From contig CAJXTU010000001.1 of the NCBI GenBank assembly GCA_913060865.1, positions 372,001 to 436,000 on the forward strand: a stretch of DNA of 64,000 nucleotides, given 5' to 3'. The notes beneath the pieces are model-generated. The model searched no databases, was not told the origin of the DNA, and saw only the letters and a list, made by a program, of their open reading frames with translations. Source of the stretch: an uncultured Cycloclasticus sp. Its GTDB lineage: Bacteria > Pseudomonadota > Gammaproteobacteria > Methylococcales > Cycloclasticaceae. Of this stretch, positions 17,991-29,325 are shown one piece after another; position 1 is the first letter of the stretch; each line of letters starts with the position of its first letter. A program made the position numbers and the translations under genes.

Positions 17991-20372
17991 ATGGTGAAAA
18001 AAATAACACTGGTATTAATGTTGCTGGTCATCTCGGCGGGTGGTGGATGTTATGTATACCTTAAGCAAATTGATCAACAAAATATTGAGCATGCTGAGCG
18101 GCTAATGACAGATGTGAAAAAGGCCAGTGATGCGTTGTCTGCAAAAGTACTGAGTTGGAGACGAGCCGTAGAAAGCTTGGCGCACGATCCAGCCTTGCTG
18201 GCGAGCATAAATGATAATGAGCAAGCACTTGCAAACTGGGTTATTGAGCATCAGTCATCGCTTGATGAGATGACGATGCTGCGAGTTGTTCGGCCAGGCG
18301 TAATGCACGTTGATACAGTGGTTAAACCACCGTTAGGTTATGCAGGTTTGGATCTTGTTAGACTAGTGGAGGCGTCTAATAAAATACAAATGCCAGAAGT
18401 GCATATGATGGGTAGTGATGATCGTCATATAGCTGTTGCTGCGCCTGTTATAGACGGAGATGAATTAAGGGCAGTAATGTTGGCTAGTTTTGATGTGGCT
18501 GCTTTGCAGAGTGCGTTTAAATCCGTCTTGGGTAATGAGCGGGGTGGTTGGCTAGAACTAAAGCAGGGGGGCTTAAAAATCTCGAGTATTGGCGCTGCTT
18601 CTCATCAAAACGGTGAGAACTTAGATAGTACTCAAATAGTGGGTACGCGTTGGCGAATAGTTATTAGGACACAAATGGTACAAGCTCCTATCACGGTAGG
18701 TGAGTTAAGGACGTATGTGATTAGCTTGTTAGTGGTTATTTTAATATTGAGTGGGTTAATCGCTGTCGTAACTGATAAAGAGAAACGCGAAAAATTGGGT
18801 AAATCGATAAAGACAAGGAAGGCTAAAGTGGAAAAAGAACCTATGGCGGTTGTGGAAGAACTCGTTTTTTTGACAGAAGATGGTGAGCTAGATCATAAAA
18901 AAATAGCGGAAACTATAAAAGAAAATGTTGAACATAAGAAAGAACCAACCACGAGTCCTATCTTTATGGAAGACACGGGGATTGAAGTGGTGACGCAGAT
19001 GGATGTGCCGCAGTCCATTTTTAGGGCTTATGATATTCGTGGCATTGTTGATGAAACATTAACGGAGCAAGGTGTTTTCTTGATTGGGCGTGCGATAGCC
19101 AGTCAGGCGTTAAGCGTGGGTCAAAAGACGATAGCCATTGCACGCGATGGACGATTGCATAGTCCAAGGCTCAGTGAATCATTATCTAAGGGTATCCAAT
19201 CAACTGGCTGTAACGTGATCGATATTGGGCAAGTGCCGACACCGGTGTTGTATTTTGCAACCCATCAGTTAGATACTCAATCGGGGGTGATGATTACCGG
19301 TAGCCATAACCCGGCGAATTATAATGGCTTAAAAATTGTTATCGCGGGCAATACCTTATCGGGCGACGCGATTCAACAGCTTTACCAGCGCATTTTGCAA
19401 GAAGACTTTGAAAGTGGTGAAGGTTCTTACCAAGAGGAAATGATGTTGCCTGAATATATTGGAGCTATTACCAGTGACGTTCGTTTAGGACGAATGATGA
19501 AAGTCGTGGTCGATTGTGGCAATGGTGTGGCGGGAGAGGCTGCACCGATGCTGCTATCGACATTGGGTTGTGAAATAATTCCTTTGTATTGTGATATTGA
19601 TGGTAATTTTCCAAACCACCACCCTGACCCAAGTAAGCCTGAAAACTTGCAAGAGTTGATCGATAAAGTCCGTGAAGAAGAGGCTGAGCTAGGTCTAGCG
19701 TTTGATGGCGATGGCGACCGTCTAGGTGTGATCGATTCGGATGGTAATGTTATCTGGCCGGATAGGCAAATGATGTTATATGCAATCGATGTGTTGTCTA
19801 GGCAAGCAGGAGCGGACATTATTTATGATGTTAAATGCACACGGAACTTGGCGAAAGTAATCGCGAAGCATGGCGGTAAGCCGATCATGTCGAAAACTGG
19901 GCATTCGCTCATTAAGGCCAAAATGAAAGAAACTAATGCTGAGCTTGCCGGTGAAATGAGTGGCCATATCTTTTTCAAAGAGCGTTGGTTTGGCTTCGAT
20001 GATGCCTTGTATACCGCGGCACGATTGTTAGAAGTTTTAACGGCGGAGTTTAGGTCAACAGCCGAAATTTTTGCCGATTTGCCTGATAGCGTTAGTACGC
20101 CAGAGTTAAACGTTAGCTTGGAAGAGGGTGAAAACTTTATCTTTGTAGAGCAATTACAGTCACAAGCAATATTTGAAGATGCCAATGTGATTACAATCGA
20201 TGGCGTACGTGTCGAGTTTAAAGACGGTTGGGGTTTGGTGAGGGCATCTAATACAACGCCATCGTTAGTATTACGATTTGAGGCGGATGATGAGGTCGCG
20301 CTAGACCGTATTAAGGATGTATTTAGAGAGCAAATGTTGAAAATTAACGACAGTATTGCGTTACCCTTTTAG
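17991..20372 (+). CDS. algC: Phosphomannomutase/phosphoglucomutase with N-terminal membrane sensor-like region
   Basis: Counting from the ATG at 17991, 793 residues. The first 265 residues form a membrane module: a transmembrane helix at about 4-24, an extracytoplasmic stretch at about 25-240, and a second helix at about 242-260. A charged linker follows to about 335. The C-terminal part (about 340-793) is a complete alpha-D-phosphohexomutase with phosphoserine Ser438 in TGSHNP, metal ligands Asp572, Asp574 and Asp576 in FDGDGDR, and the terminal sugar-phosphate loop. It interconverts mannose/glucose 6- and 1-phosphates for LPS and polysaccharide precursors. The long form also occurs in Pseudomonas-type algC loci. 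The function of the membrane module is not established. Confidence 0.9.
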   Translation: MVKKITLVLMLLVISAGGGCYVYLKQIDQQNIEHAERLMTDVKKASDALSAKVLSWRRAVESLAHDPALLASINDNEQALANWVIEHQSSLDEMTMLRVVRPGVMHVDTVVKPPLGYAGLDLVRLVEASNKIQMPEVHMMGSDDRHIAVAAPVIDGDELRAVMLASFDVAALQSAFKSVLGNERGGWLELKQGGLKISSIGAASHQNGENLDSTQIVGTRWRIVIRTQMVQAPITVGELRTYVISLLVVILILSGLIAVVTDKEKREKLGKSIKTRKAKVEKEPMAVVEELVFLTEDGELDHKKIAETIKENVEHKKEPTTSPIFMEDTGIEVVTQMDVPQSIFRAYDIRGIVDETLTEQGVFLIGRAIASQALSVGQKTIAIARDGRLHSPRLSESLSKGIQSTGCNVIDIGQVPTPVLYFATHQLDTQSGVMITGSHNPANYNGLKIVIAGNTLSGDAIQQLYQRILQEDFESGEGSYQEEMMLPEYIGAITSDVRLGRMMKVVVDCGNGVAGEAAPMLLSTLGCEIIPLYCDIDGNFPNHHPDPSKPENLQELIDKVREEEAELGLAFDGDGDRLGVIDSDGNVIWPDRQMMLYAIDVLSRQAGADIIYDVKCTRNLAKVIAKHGGKPIMSKTGHSLIKAKMKETNAELAGEMSGHIFFKERWFGFDDALYTAARLLEVLTAEFRSTAEIFADLPDSVSTPELNVSLEEGENFIFVEQLQSQAIFEDANVITIDGVRVEFKDGWGLVRASNTTPSLVLRFEADDEVALDRIKDVFREQMLKINDSIALPF

Positions 20373-20385
20373 CCATACTATCTAG

Positions 20386-22247
<1,862 letters not shown>

Positions 22248-22449
22248 TGGTTTTAACGTTTTTTTATCAAAAGATTTCAAGTAACCATTGGTATATGCTA
22301 AAAATATAGGTAGAGTTCTGTGTAACGGCTCATCTGGTTATTTAGCTGGTTTTTATTTATGAATTGCTAAATAGTATAGTTCAGAATAGAGCTATTGTGG
22401 AAATGCCAAGCCTAAACCTTTTTAACATTTAATACACACTGGAGTAAGT

Positions 22450-25128
22450 ATGTCTGTCGATCAATTTCCTTCCACCTTCAATGCAAATGACACCGATCCG
22501 CAGGAAACAAAAGAGTGGCTCGAAGCACTTGAGGCGGTGATAGAGCATGAGGGGGAAGACAGGGCGCATTTTTTGCTTGAAACGTTAATTGAAAAGGCCC
22601 GGCTTGCTGGGGCAGATATTCCGTTTAGCGCCAGTACAGCTTATGTCAATACTATTAGTGTTCCGCAACAGGCGCAATATATTGGAGATACGTCTTTAGA
22701 ACATAAAATACGATCATACGTGCGTTGGAATGCGATGGTGATGGTGCTGCGAGCTAATAAGGATACCAATGTTGGTGGGCATATTGCCAGCTTTGCTTCA
22801 TCAGCTACTTTATATGACGTAGGCTACAACCATTTCTGGCACGCGGCGAGTGAAACACACGGAGGTGACTTGGTGTATGTGCAGGGTCATGTTGCGACCG
22901 GTATTTATGCTCGGGCTTTTATGTTGGGACGGTTGACTGAAGAACAAATGGACGGGTTTCGTCAAGAAGTTGATGGTGGCGGGCTTTCTTCTTACCCACA
23001 CCCTTGGTTGATGCCAGACTTTTGGCAATTCCCGACTGTTTCGATGGGCCTAGGCCCTATTATGGCGATTTATCAAGCGCGTTTTATGAAGTACGTTGAA
23101 GATCGTGGTTTTGCAAAAACAGACAATAGAAAAGTCTGGGCATTTTTGGGTGATGGCGAGACAGATGAGCCGGAATCTTTAGGTGCTATCGGTATGGCTG
23201 GGCGTGAAAAATTAGGCAATCTTGTGTTTGTTATTAACTGTAATTTGCAGCGCCTTGATGGCCCTGTTCGAGGAAACGGAAAAATCATTCAAGAGCTAGA
23301 GTCTGAATTTAGAGGGGCGGGCTGGAATGTTATTAAAGTTATTTGGGGCAATCGTTGGGATGCGTTATTAGCGCGCGACACAGAAGGGCATCTTCGCCGC
23401 CGAATGATGAATTGTGTTGATGGTGATTATCAGACGATGAAGGCCAAAGATGGCGCATATGTTCGAGAAAACTTTTTTAATACACCTGAATTAAAAGCGA
23501 TGGTCGCTGATTACTCAGATAAAGATATTTGGGACTTAAACAGAGGCGGACATGATCCCTCAAAAGTATATGCAGCCTATGAAGCGGCGTGTAAAGAATT
23601 AGAAAAACCAACCGTTATTTTAGCTAAAACCATTAAGGGTTATGGCATGGGCGAGTCGGGCGAGGCGCAAAATACGACTCACCAACAAAAGAAAATGAGC
23701 CATAAGTCCTTACTTCATTTTAGAGATAAGTTTGATTTGCCTATTTCAGATGAAGATGTTGATAACCTCGCTTATTTAACCTTTCCTGACGGATCGCCAG
23801 AGCAAACATATATGAAGAAAAAACGTGCAGATTTGGGTGGCTACCTCCCTGCGCGTCGTGAAAAGTCTGACTCATTGAAAATACCGGATTTATCAGTATT
23901 CCAGCCGATGTTGAAAGGCACCTCAGAAGGGCGCGAAATCTCTACAACAATGGCCTTTGTTCGGTTGTTAAATATTCTGTTGAAAGACAAGGAAATTGGT
24001 AAGCGTATTGTGCCTATCGTGCCAGATGAGTCGCGGACATTTGGCATGGAGGGTTTGTTTCGTCAGTTAGGTATTTGGTCGCAAGTAGGGCAGTTGTACA
24101 CGCCACAAGACTCAGATCAGCTGATGTTCTACAAAGAAGATAAAAATGGCCAAGTGTTGCAAGAAGGTATTAATGAAGCGGGCGGCATGTGTGATTGGAT
24201 CGCGGCGGGTACGTCATATTCAACCAGCGATGTACCAATGATTCCATTCTATATCTTTTATTCGATGTTCGGCTTCCAGCGTATTGGTGATCTAATCTGG
24301 GCAGCAGCGGACCAACGTGCGCGCGGCTTTTTGTTGGGTGGAACTGCAGGGCGAACGACGCTGAATGGTGAAGGTCTGCAACATGAGGATGGGCATAGTT
24401 TGTTATGGGCATCGTCTGTGCCAAACTGTATTTCATACGACCCAACGTTTAATTATGAATTAGCGGTCATCACACATGATGGCTTAAAGCGGATGTTCCA
24501 AGAGCAAGAAGACGTTTTTTACTACCTAACGGTGATGAATGAAAACTATGCTCACCCTGCCATGCCAGAAGGTGCGGAAGATGGCATTATTAAAGGGATG
24601 TATTTATTTAAAGAAGGCGCAGAAAAAAGTCAGTTACGAGTTCAGTTGTTAGGCTCTGGCACTATCTTTAATGAAGTGATAGCGGCGGCTGAATTACTAC
24701 GGGCCGATTGGGGTGTTGAGTCAGACTTATGGAGCTGTACAAGCTTTACCGAGCTGGCGCGTGAAGGACAAGCGTGTGAGCGCGAAAATCGTTTGAAGCC
24801 GACACAAGAAAAACAAATACCTTATGTTTCAGCCTGTTTAAATGAGCGCCAAGGTCCGGTTATCGTATCAACAGATTATGTTCGCTTATTAGCCGATTCA
24901 ATTCGTCCCTTTATTCGTAAACACTGTTCTATCTTAGGAACCGATGGTTTTGGGCGTTCAGATACACGTGAGAATCTTCGTCGTTTCTTTGAAGTAGATC
25001 GCTATTACGTAACCGTTACGGCACTAAGTGCATTGGCAGATTTAGGCGAAATTGAAGTAGCTGTGGTTGAGCAAGCCATAGATAAATATGGTTTAGACGC
25101 TTCAAAACCTGCGCCATGGTTAGTTTAG
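22450..25128 (+). CDS. aceE: Pyruvate dehydrogenase E1 component, homodimeric type
   Basis: The 892-residue protein matches E. coli AceE in length. The thiamine diphosphate region GDGETDEPESLGAIG is near residue 234 and the downstream NCNLQRLDGPVRGN segment near 262. It decarboxylates pyruvate and reductively acetylates the lipoyl groups of E2. The ATG at 22450 has GGAG upstream. It is the first gene of aceE-aceF-lpd. The 169-base upstream gap contains no palindrome I would assign to PdhR. Confidence 0.97.
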   Translation: MSVDQFPSTFNANDTDPQETKEWLEALEAVIEHEGEDRAHFLLETLIEKARLAGADIPFSASTAYVNTISVPQQAQYIGDTSLEHKIRSYVRWNAMVMVLRANKDTNVGGHIASFASSATLYDVGYNHFWHAASETHGGDLVYVQGHVATGIYARAFMLGRLTEEQMDGFRQEVDGGGLSSYPHPWLMPDFWQFPTVSMGLGPIMAIYQARFMKYVEDRGFAKTDNRKVWAFLGDGETDEPESLGAIGMAGREKLGNLVFVINCNLQRLDGPVRGNGKIIQELESEFRGAGWNVIKVIWGNRWDALLARDTEGHLRRRMMNCVDGDYQTMKAKDGAYVRENFFNTPELKAMVADYSDKDIWDLNRGGHDPSKVYAAYEAACKELEKPTVILAKTIKGYGMGESGEAQNTTHQQKKMSHKSLLHFRDKFDLPISDEDVDNLAYLTFPDGSPEQTYMKKKRADLGGYLPARREKSDSLKIPDLSVFQPMLKGTSEGREISTTMAFVRLLNILLKDKEIGKRIVPIVPDESRTFGMEGLFRQLGIWSQVGQLYTPQDSDQLMFYKEDKNGQVLQEGINEAGGMCDWIAAGTSYSTSDVPMIPFYIFYSMFGFQRIGDLIWAAADQRARGFLLGGTAGRTTLNGEGLQHEDGHSLLWASSVPNCISYDPTFNYELAVITHDGLKRMFQEQEDVFYYLTVMNENYAHPAMPEGAEDGIIKGMYLFKEGAEKSQLRVQLLGSGTIFNEVIAAAELLRADWGVESDLWSCTSFTELAREGQACERENRLKPTQEKQIPYVSACLNERQGPVIVSTDYVRLLADSIRPFIRKHCSILGTDGFGRSDTRENLRRFFEVDRYYVTVTALSALADLGEIEVAVVEQAIDKYGLDASKPAPWLV

Positions 25129-25149
25129 AGCGTGTGACAGGAGAATTTA

Positions 25150-26739
25150 ATGAGTAATTTAATAGAAGTAGCGGTTCCAGATATTGGTGATTTTGATGCG
25201 GTCGAAGTGATTGAAGTGCTCGTCGCGGTTGGTGATACAGTTGAAGTAGAGCAGGCCTTGCTGACACTTGAAAGCGATAAGGCTAGTATGGAAATACCAT
25301 CATCATCAGCAGGCATAGTTGAAGAGATTTTAGTTTCCGTAGGAGACTCAGTAGCTGAAGGTACAGTGGTTGTTCGTTTAAAACAGGCAGATGCGCCAGC
25401 AATTGCGCCTGCCCCAGTGACTCAAGAAACTGCGCCAAAGGTGGCTGACGAGAAGCAGGCTGAAGATATTAATATTTATGTCCCAGATATTGGTGACTTT
25501 GACTCAGTCGAAGTGATCGAGGTGAACGTTGCTGTCGGCGATGTGGTAGAACAAGAACAAGCGTTACTGACCCTAGAAAGTGATAAGGCCAGTATGGAAA
25601 TTCCATCAACAGCCGCAGGAACAATTAAAGATATTAAAGTTGCTGTTGGTGATCAAGTTTCAGAAGGTGGCTTAATTATTGTTTTATCGGGGCAAACGAG
25701 TGCAGCGGAACCCGCTGTTAATAATTTAACGCCAGCGCCTCAACCAGCAGAAAAAATGCCAGCGAAGGCTTCTCCAAAAGCGGCATCGGTTGCGAGTGTT
25801 GCTTCGACACCTGTTATGTCTAAACCAGGGGGGAAGATTCATGCGAGTCCTGCTGTTCGTAAATTTGCAAGAGAGTTGGGTGTTGATTTGTCAGTTGTCA
25901 CAATAGCTTCTGGGCCTAAAGGGCGGCTTCTAAAAGAAGATATTAAGAATCACGTTAAGAAAATGATATCGGGAGCATCAGCGCCAACTGGGTCATCAGG
26001 CTCAGGTATACCGCCTATTCCAACCGTAGATTTTACAAAATTTGGTGAGATTGAGGAAAAGCCACTCAGCAAGATTAAGCGACTAACGGGTACTAACCTG
26101 ACACGAGCTTGGCTGAATGTTCCCATGGTGACGCATCATGAGTTAGCTGATATTACCGAGATGGAGGCATTTCGAAAATCGTTAAAAGCGGATGCAGAAA
26201 AACGTGGTGTTAAAGTGACGTTCTTAGCGTTTATCATGAAAGCCTTAGTGGCGGCGTTAAAGGAATTCCCCCAATTTAATGCTTCTTTATCAGCAGATGG
26301 TAACAGTCTGATTTACAAAAAATATTACAACATTGGCATAGCCGTGGCGACACCAAATGGTCTTGTTGTACCGGTCTTTAAAGATGTTGATAAAACCAAT
26401 ATTTTTGACTTGGCTGAACAGATGGGTGTGATCAGTAAAAAAGCGAGAGATGGCAAGCTATCGCCAAAAGAAATGCAGGGTGCCTGTATGACTATCTCAA
26501 GTTTGGGTGGCATTGGTGGTACTTCGTTTACACCTATAGTAAATGCACCTGAGGTGGCTATATTGGGAGCCACACGTGCGGATATTCAGCCTGTTTGGGA
26601 CGGTAAAGAATTTGTGCCAAGGCTAATGTTGCCATTGGACATGACATACGATCATCGGGTGATTGATGGTGCTGATGCGGCGGCCTTTATGGTGGCGCTA
26701 TCAGGGTATCTAAATGATATCCGTCGCGTGTTGTTGTAG
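25150..26739 (+). CDS. aceF: Dihydrolipoamide acetyltransferase (pyruvate dehydrogenase E2)
   Basis: 529 residues. Two N-terminal lipoyl domains carry the lipoylated lysines Lys44 and Lys146 in ESDKASMEIPS, separated by Ala/Pro-rich linkers. They are followed by a peripheral-subunit-binding domain (ASPAVRKFARELGVDL near residue 231) and the catalytic acyltransferase domain ending in DHRVIDGADAAAF. E2 forms the core of the complex and passes acetyl groups to CoA. It lies 21 bases after aceE, with AGGAG before its ATG. Confidence 0.97.
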   Translation: MSNLIEVAVPDIGDFDAVEVIEVLVAVGDTVEVEQALLTLESDKASMEIPSSSAGIVEEILVSVGDSVAEGTVVVRLKQADAPAIAPAPVTQETAPKVADEKQAEDINIYVPDIGDFDSVEVIEVNVAVGDVVEQEQALLTLESDKASMEIPSTAAGTIKDIKVAVGDQVSEGGLIIVLSGQTSAAEPAVNNLTPAPQPAEKMPAKASPKAASVASVASTPVMSKPGGKIHASPAVRKFARELGVDLSVVTIASGPKGRLLKEDIKNHVKKMISGASAPTGSSGSGIPPIPTVDFTKFGEIEEKPLSKIKRLTGTNLTRAWLNVPMVTHHELADITEMEAFRKSLKADAEKRGVKVTFLAFIMKALVAALKEFPQFNASLSADGNSLIYKKYYNIGIAVATPNGLVVPVFKDVDKTNIFDLAEQMGVISKKARDGKLSPKEMQGACMTISSLGGIGGTSFTPIVNAPEVAILGATRADIQPVWDGKEFVPRLMLPLDMTYDHRVIDGADAAAFMVALSGYLNDIRRVLL

Positions 26740-26747
26740 GAGGCAAG

Positions 26748-28490
26748 ATGGCTAATTTAATAGATATAAATGTTCCTGACATCGGTGAGTTTGACGACGG
26801 TGTGGAAGTGATTGATATTAATGTCGAAGTAGGCGATAGCGTTGCAGTCGAGGACAGTATTTTAACCTTGGAAAGTGACAAAGCGTCGATGGATATTCCA
26901 AGTACGTCAGCGGGAGTCGTTAAAGAAATAATGGTTGCGTTGGGCGATAAAGTCGTCGAAGGTGATTTGTTGGTAAGGCTAGAAAGTTCAGAAGCTATAC
27001 CTAAGCAGACTCGAGCAGCGAGTGACGACACTCCAGTGGGAGCTTCTGTTTCAACCCCATCAGTTGCTTCAAGTAAAAGCGCTGACTTGCACGCAGAAGT
27101 ATTAGTGATGGGCGCAGGACCAGGTGGGTATACGGCGGCTTTTCGCGCGGCTGATTTAGGCAAAAAAGTTATTCTTATAGAGCGTTACTCTTCATTAGGT
27201 GGCGTTTGTTTGAACGTCGGTTGTATTCCATCTAAAGCCTTGCTACACCAAGCACAGGTTATTCATGAAGCAGCAGACATGTCAGCTCATGGCGTCACTT
27301 TTGAGCCACCCAAATTAGATATTGACGGTATCCGTGGCAATAAAGAAAAAATCATCCAGCGACTAACGGGCGGCTTAGCTGGTTTAGCAAAACAGCGAAA
27401 TGTAACCGTCGTGACGGGTTACGCAAACTTCGTATCAAGTCATTCTGTTGTTGTTGACAATGAAGGTGTAAAGCAAACAATATCGTTTGACAATGCCATT
27501 ATTGCCGCGGGTTCACAGCCAGTTAAAATCCCTGGTTTTCCTTATGACGATAATCGCTTGATGGACTCAACAGGCGCATTGGCATTAGCAGACGTACCTG
27601 AAACGATGTTGGTGATTGGTGGTGGCATTATTGGCCTTGAAATGGCGACGGTGTACCACGCTTTGGGTTCAAAAATCAGCGTGATTGAATTGATGGATCA
27701 ATTAGTAGCAGGCTGCGATAAAGATCTTGTTAAACCCTTACATAAACGTTTATCTAAACAGCTTGAACATATTTATTTAAAAGCAAAAGTAACCGCTATA
27801 GAGTCAACAGATGAAGGATTAAAAGTAAGTTTTGAAGGCGAGGGTGTGCCAGAGTCAGCGGTTTACGATCGAGTTTTATTGTCAGTTGGCCGGCGCCCGA
27901 ATGGTGCTTTAATTTCAGCTGATAACGCCGGTGTTAACGTAGATGAACGTGGTTTTATTGCAGTAGATAAGCAAATGAGAACGAATGTGCCACACATTTT
28001 TGCCATTGGCGATATTGTTGGAAACCCGATGTTGGCGCACAAGGCCGTTCATGAAGCAAAAGTAGCGGCTGAGGTAATTGCCGGTGAAAAAGCAGCGTTT
28101 GACCCAATGACCATCCCATCGGTAGCGTATACCGATCCTGAAATTTCATGGATGGGGCTAACCGAAACAAATGCAAAAGCGGATGGAATTAAATACGAAA
28201 AATCAGTCTTCCCATGGGCGGCGAGTGGCCGTGCGTTAAGTATTGGTCGCGATGAAGGCCTGACTAAAATTCTTTGGGACCCGGAAACAAAGCGAATTTT
28301 AGGTGCAGGTATTGTCGGCACTAACGCAGGCGAGTTGATTGCCGAAGCCGTTTTGGCCTTGGAGATGGGGGCGGATGTTGACGATATGGGCTTGACTATT
28401 CACCCTCACCCGACCTTATCTGAAACCTTATGTTTTGCGGCAGAAATGCAAGCAGGCTCTATTACAGATTTATATATTAAGAAAAAATAA
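26748..28490 (+). CDS. lpdA: Dihydrolipoamide dehydrogenase with N-terminal lipoyl domain (E3)
   Basis: 580 residues, longer than the usual 475 because of an N-terminal lipoyl domain (lipoyl lysine Lys45 in ESDKASMDIPS) and a short linker. The flavoprotein part follows: FAD-binding GAGPGGYTAAFRA near residue 122, redox disulfide GGVCLNVGCIPSK near 152, NAD-binding GGGIIGLE near 290, and catalytic HPHPTLSE near 550. It reoxidises dihydrolipoamide with NAD. The lipoyl domain resembles the two in AceF. Such fused E3 proteins are known in some beta- and gammaproteobacteria. It begins 8 bases after aceF, with AGGAGG upstream. Confidence 0.97.
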   Translation: MANLIDINVPDIGEFDDGVEVIDINVEVGDSVAVEDSILTLESDKASMDIPSTSAGVVKEIMVALGDKVVEGDLLVRLESSEAIPKQTRAASDDTPVGASVSTPSVASSKSADLHAEVLVMGAGPGGYTAAFRAADLGKKVILIERYSSLGGVCLNVGCIPSKALLHQAQVIHEAADMSAHGVTFEPPKLDIDGIRGNKEKIIQRLTGGLAGLAKQRNVTVVTGYANFVSSHSVVVDNEGVKQTISFDNAIIAAGSQPVKIPGFPYDDNRLMDSTGALALADVPETMLVIGGGIIGLEMATVYHALGSKISVIELMDQLVAGCDKDLVKPLHKRLSKQLEHIYLKAKVTAIESTDEGLKVSFEGEGVPESAVYDRVLLSVGRRPNGALISADNAGVNVDERGFIAVDKQMRTNVPHIFAIGDIVGNPMLAHKAVHEAKVAAEVIAGEKAAFDPMTIPSVAYTDPEISWMGLTETNAKADGIKYEKSVFPWAASGRALSIGRDEGLTKILWDPETKRILGAGIVGTNAGELIAEAVLALEMGADVDDMGLTIHPHPTLSETLCFAAEMQAGSITDLYIKKK

Positions 28491-28505
28491 CCTGGCACTT
28501 TAGTG

Positions 28506-29282
28506 ATGGATATTGCTTTAAATTCCACAAAACATGGAGAGACAGGTCAGCCGCTCATTATTTTGCACGGCCTGTTTGGCAGTGCGCGTAATTGGCAGGG
28601 TATTGCTAGGCAGTTAGCAGACCGTTATACCGTGTATACACTAGACTTGCGTAATCATGGCTTATCGCCACATGCGGATGAGATGAGTTATTCGTCGATG
28701 GCGAAGGATGTGTTGGCGTTTATGGCGCTAAATAAGTTAGACGATGCGATAGTGCTTGGGCATAGTATGGGCGGTAAAGTGGCTATGCAGTTTGCCTCGT
28801 CATGGCCAGAAAAGGTTAGTAAACTGGTTATTGTGGATATAGCACCGGTGGCTTATACGCACAATTTTGACGATGTCCTAGTTGGTTTATATCACGTGCC
28901 ACTAGACAGTGTGGGTTCAAGAAAAGACGCAGATAAGTACTTAGCTGAAAAGCTGAGTACGCCAAGCTTGCGGCAATTCTTACTGCAAAACTTGGTTACA
29001 AACACATCAGGTGGTTATCAATGGCGCATAAACCTTGCTAGTATTGAAGACAATATGCCCGATATTATGGGTTTCCCAGTCAGTGATACAGGAAAAAAAT
29101 ATACAGGTGAAACTCTGTTTGTTAATGGCGGTAAATCAACGTATATGGCATCACGTTACCGTGCTGCTACAGAAGAAAAGTTTCCAACAGCAGATTTTAA
29201 AACAATAGCAAGGTCGGGTCATTGGCCACATATTGAATCGCCAGAGGAATTTATGGCTATCGTTAATGAATTTTTAAGCTAA
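28506..29282 (+). CDS. Alpha/beta hydrolase, YbfF-like esterase
   Basis: About 258 residues with an alpha/beta-hydrolase fold: oxyanion region ILHGLFGSARNWQGIA near residue 20, nucleophile elbow GHSMGG (Ser near 92), and catalytic histidine in SGHWPHIESP near 240. It resembles E. coli YbfF, an acyl-CoA/ester hydrolase. The natural substrate is unknown. The start is the ATG at 28506, or the overlapping GTG at 28503. It lies 15 bases after lpdA and may be transcribed with the pyruvate dehydrogenase operon. Confidence 0.85.
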   Translation: MDIALNSTKHGETGQPLIILHGLFGSARNWQGIARQLADRYTVYTLDLRNHGLSPHADEMSYSSMAKDVLAFMALNKLDDAIVLGHSMGGKVAMQFASSWPEKVSKLVIVDIAPVAYTHNFDDVLVGLYHVPLDSVGSRKDADKYLAEKLSTPSLRQFLLQNLVTNTSGGYQWRINLASIEDNMPDIMGFPVSDTGKKYTGETLFVNGGKSTYMASRYRAATEEKFPTADFKTIARSGHWPHIESPEEFMAIVNEFLS

Positions 29283-29325
29283 TAAAACGTATAAAGTTTT
29301 ACTTTTGCCAGCCGATACAAGCGGT

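Noticed and set aside
22281-22449. PdhR-type operator before aceE
   Set aside because: Only a partial ACCATTGGT-like string was seen, not the expected inverted repeat, so control by PdhR is not supported.
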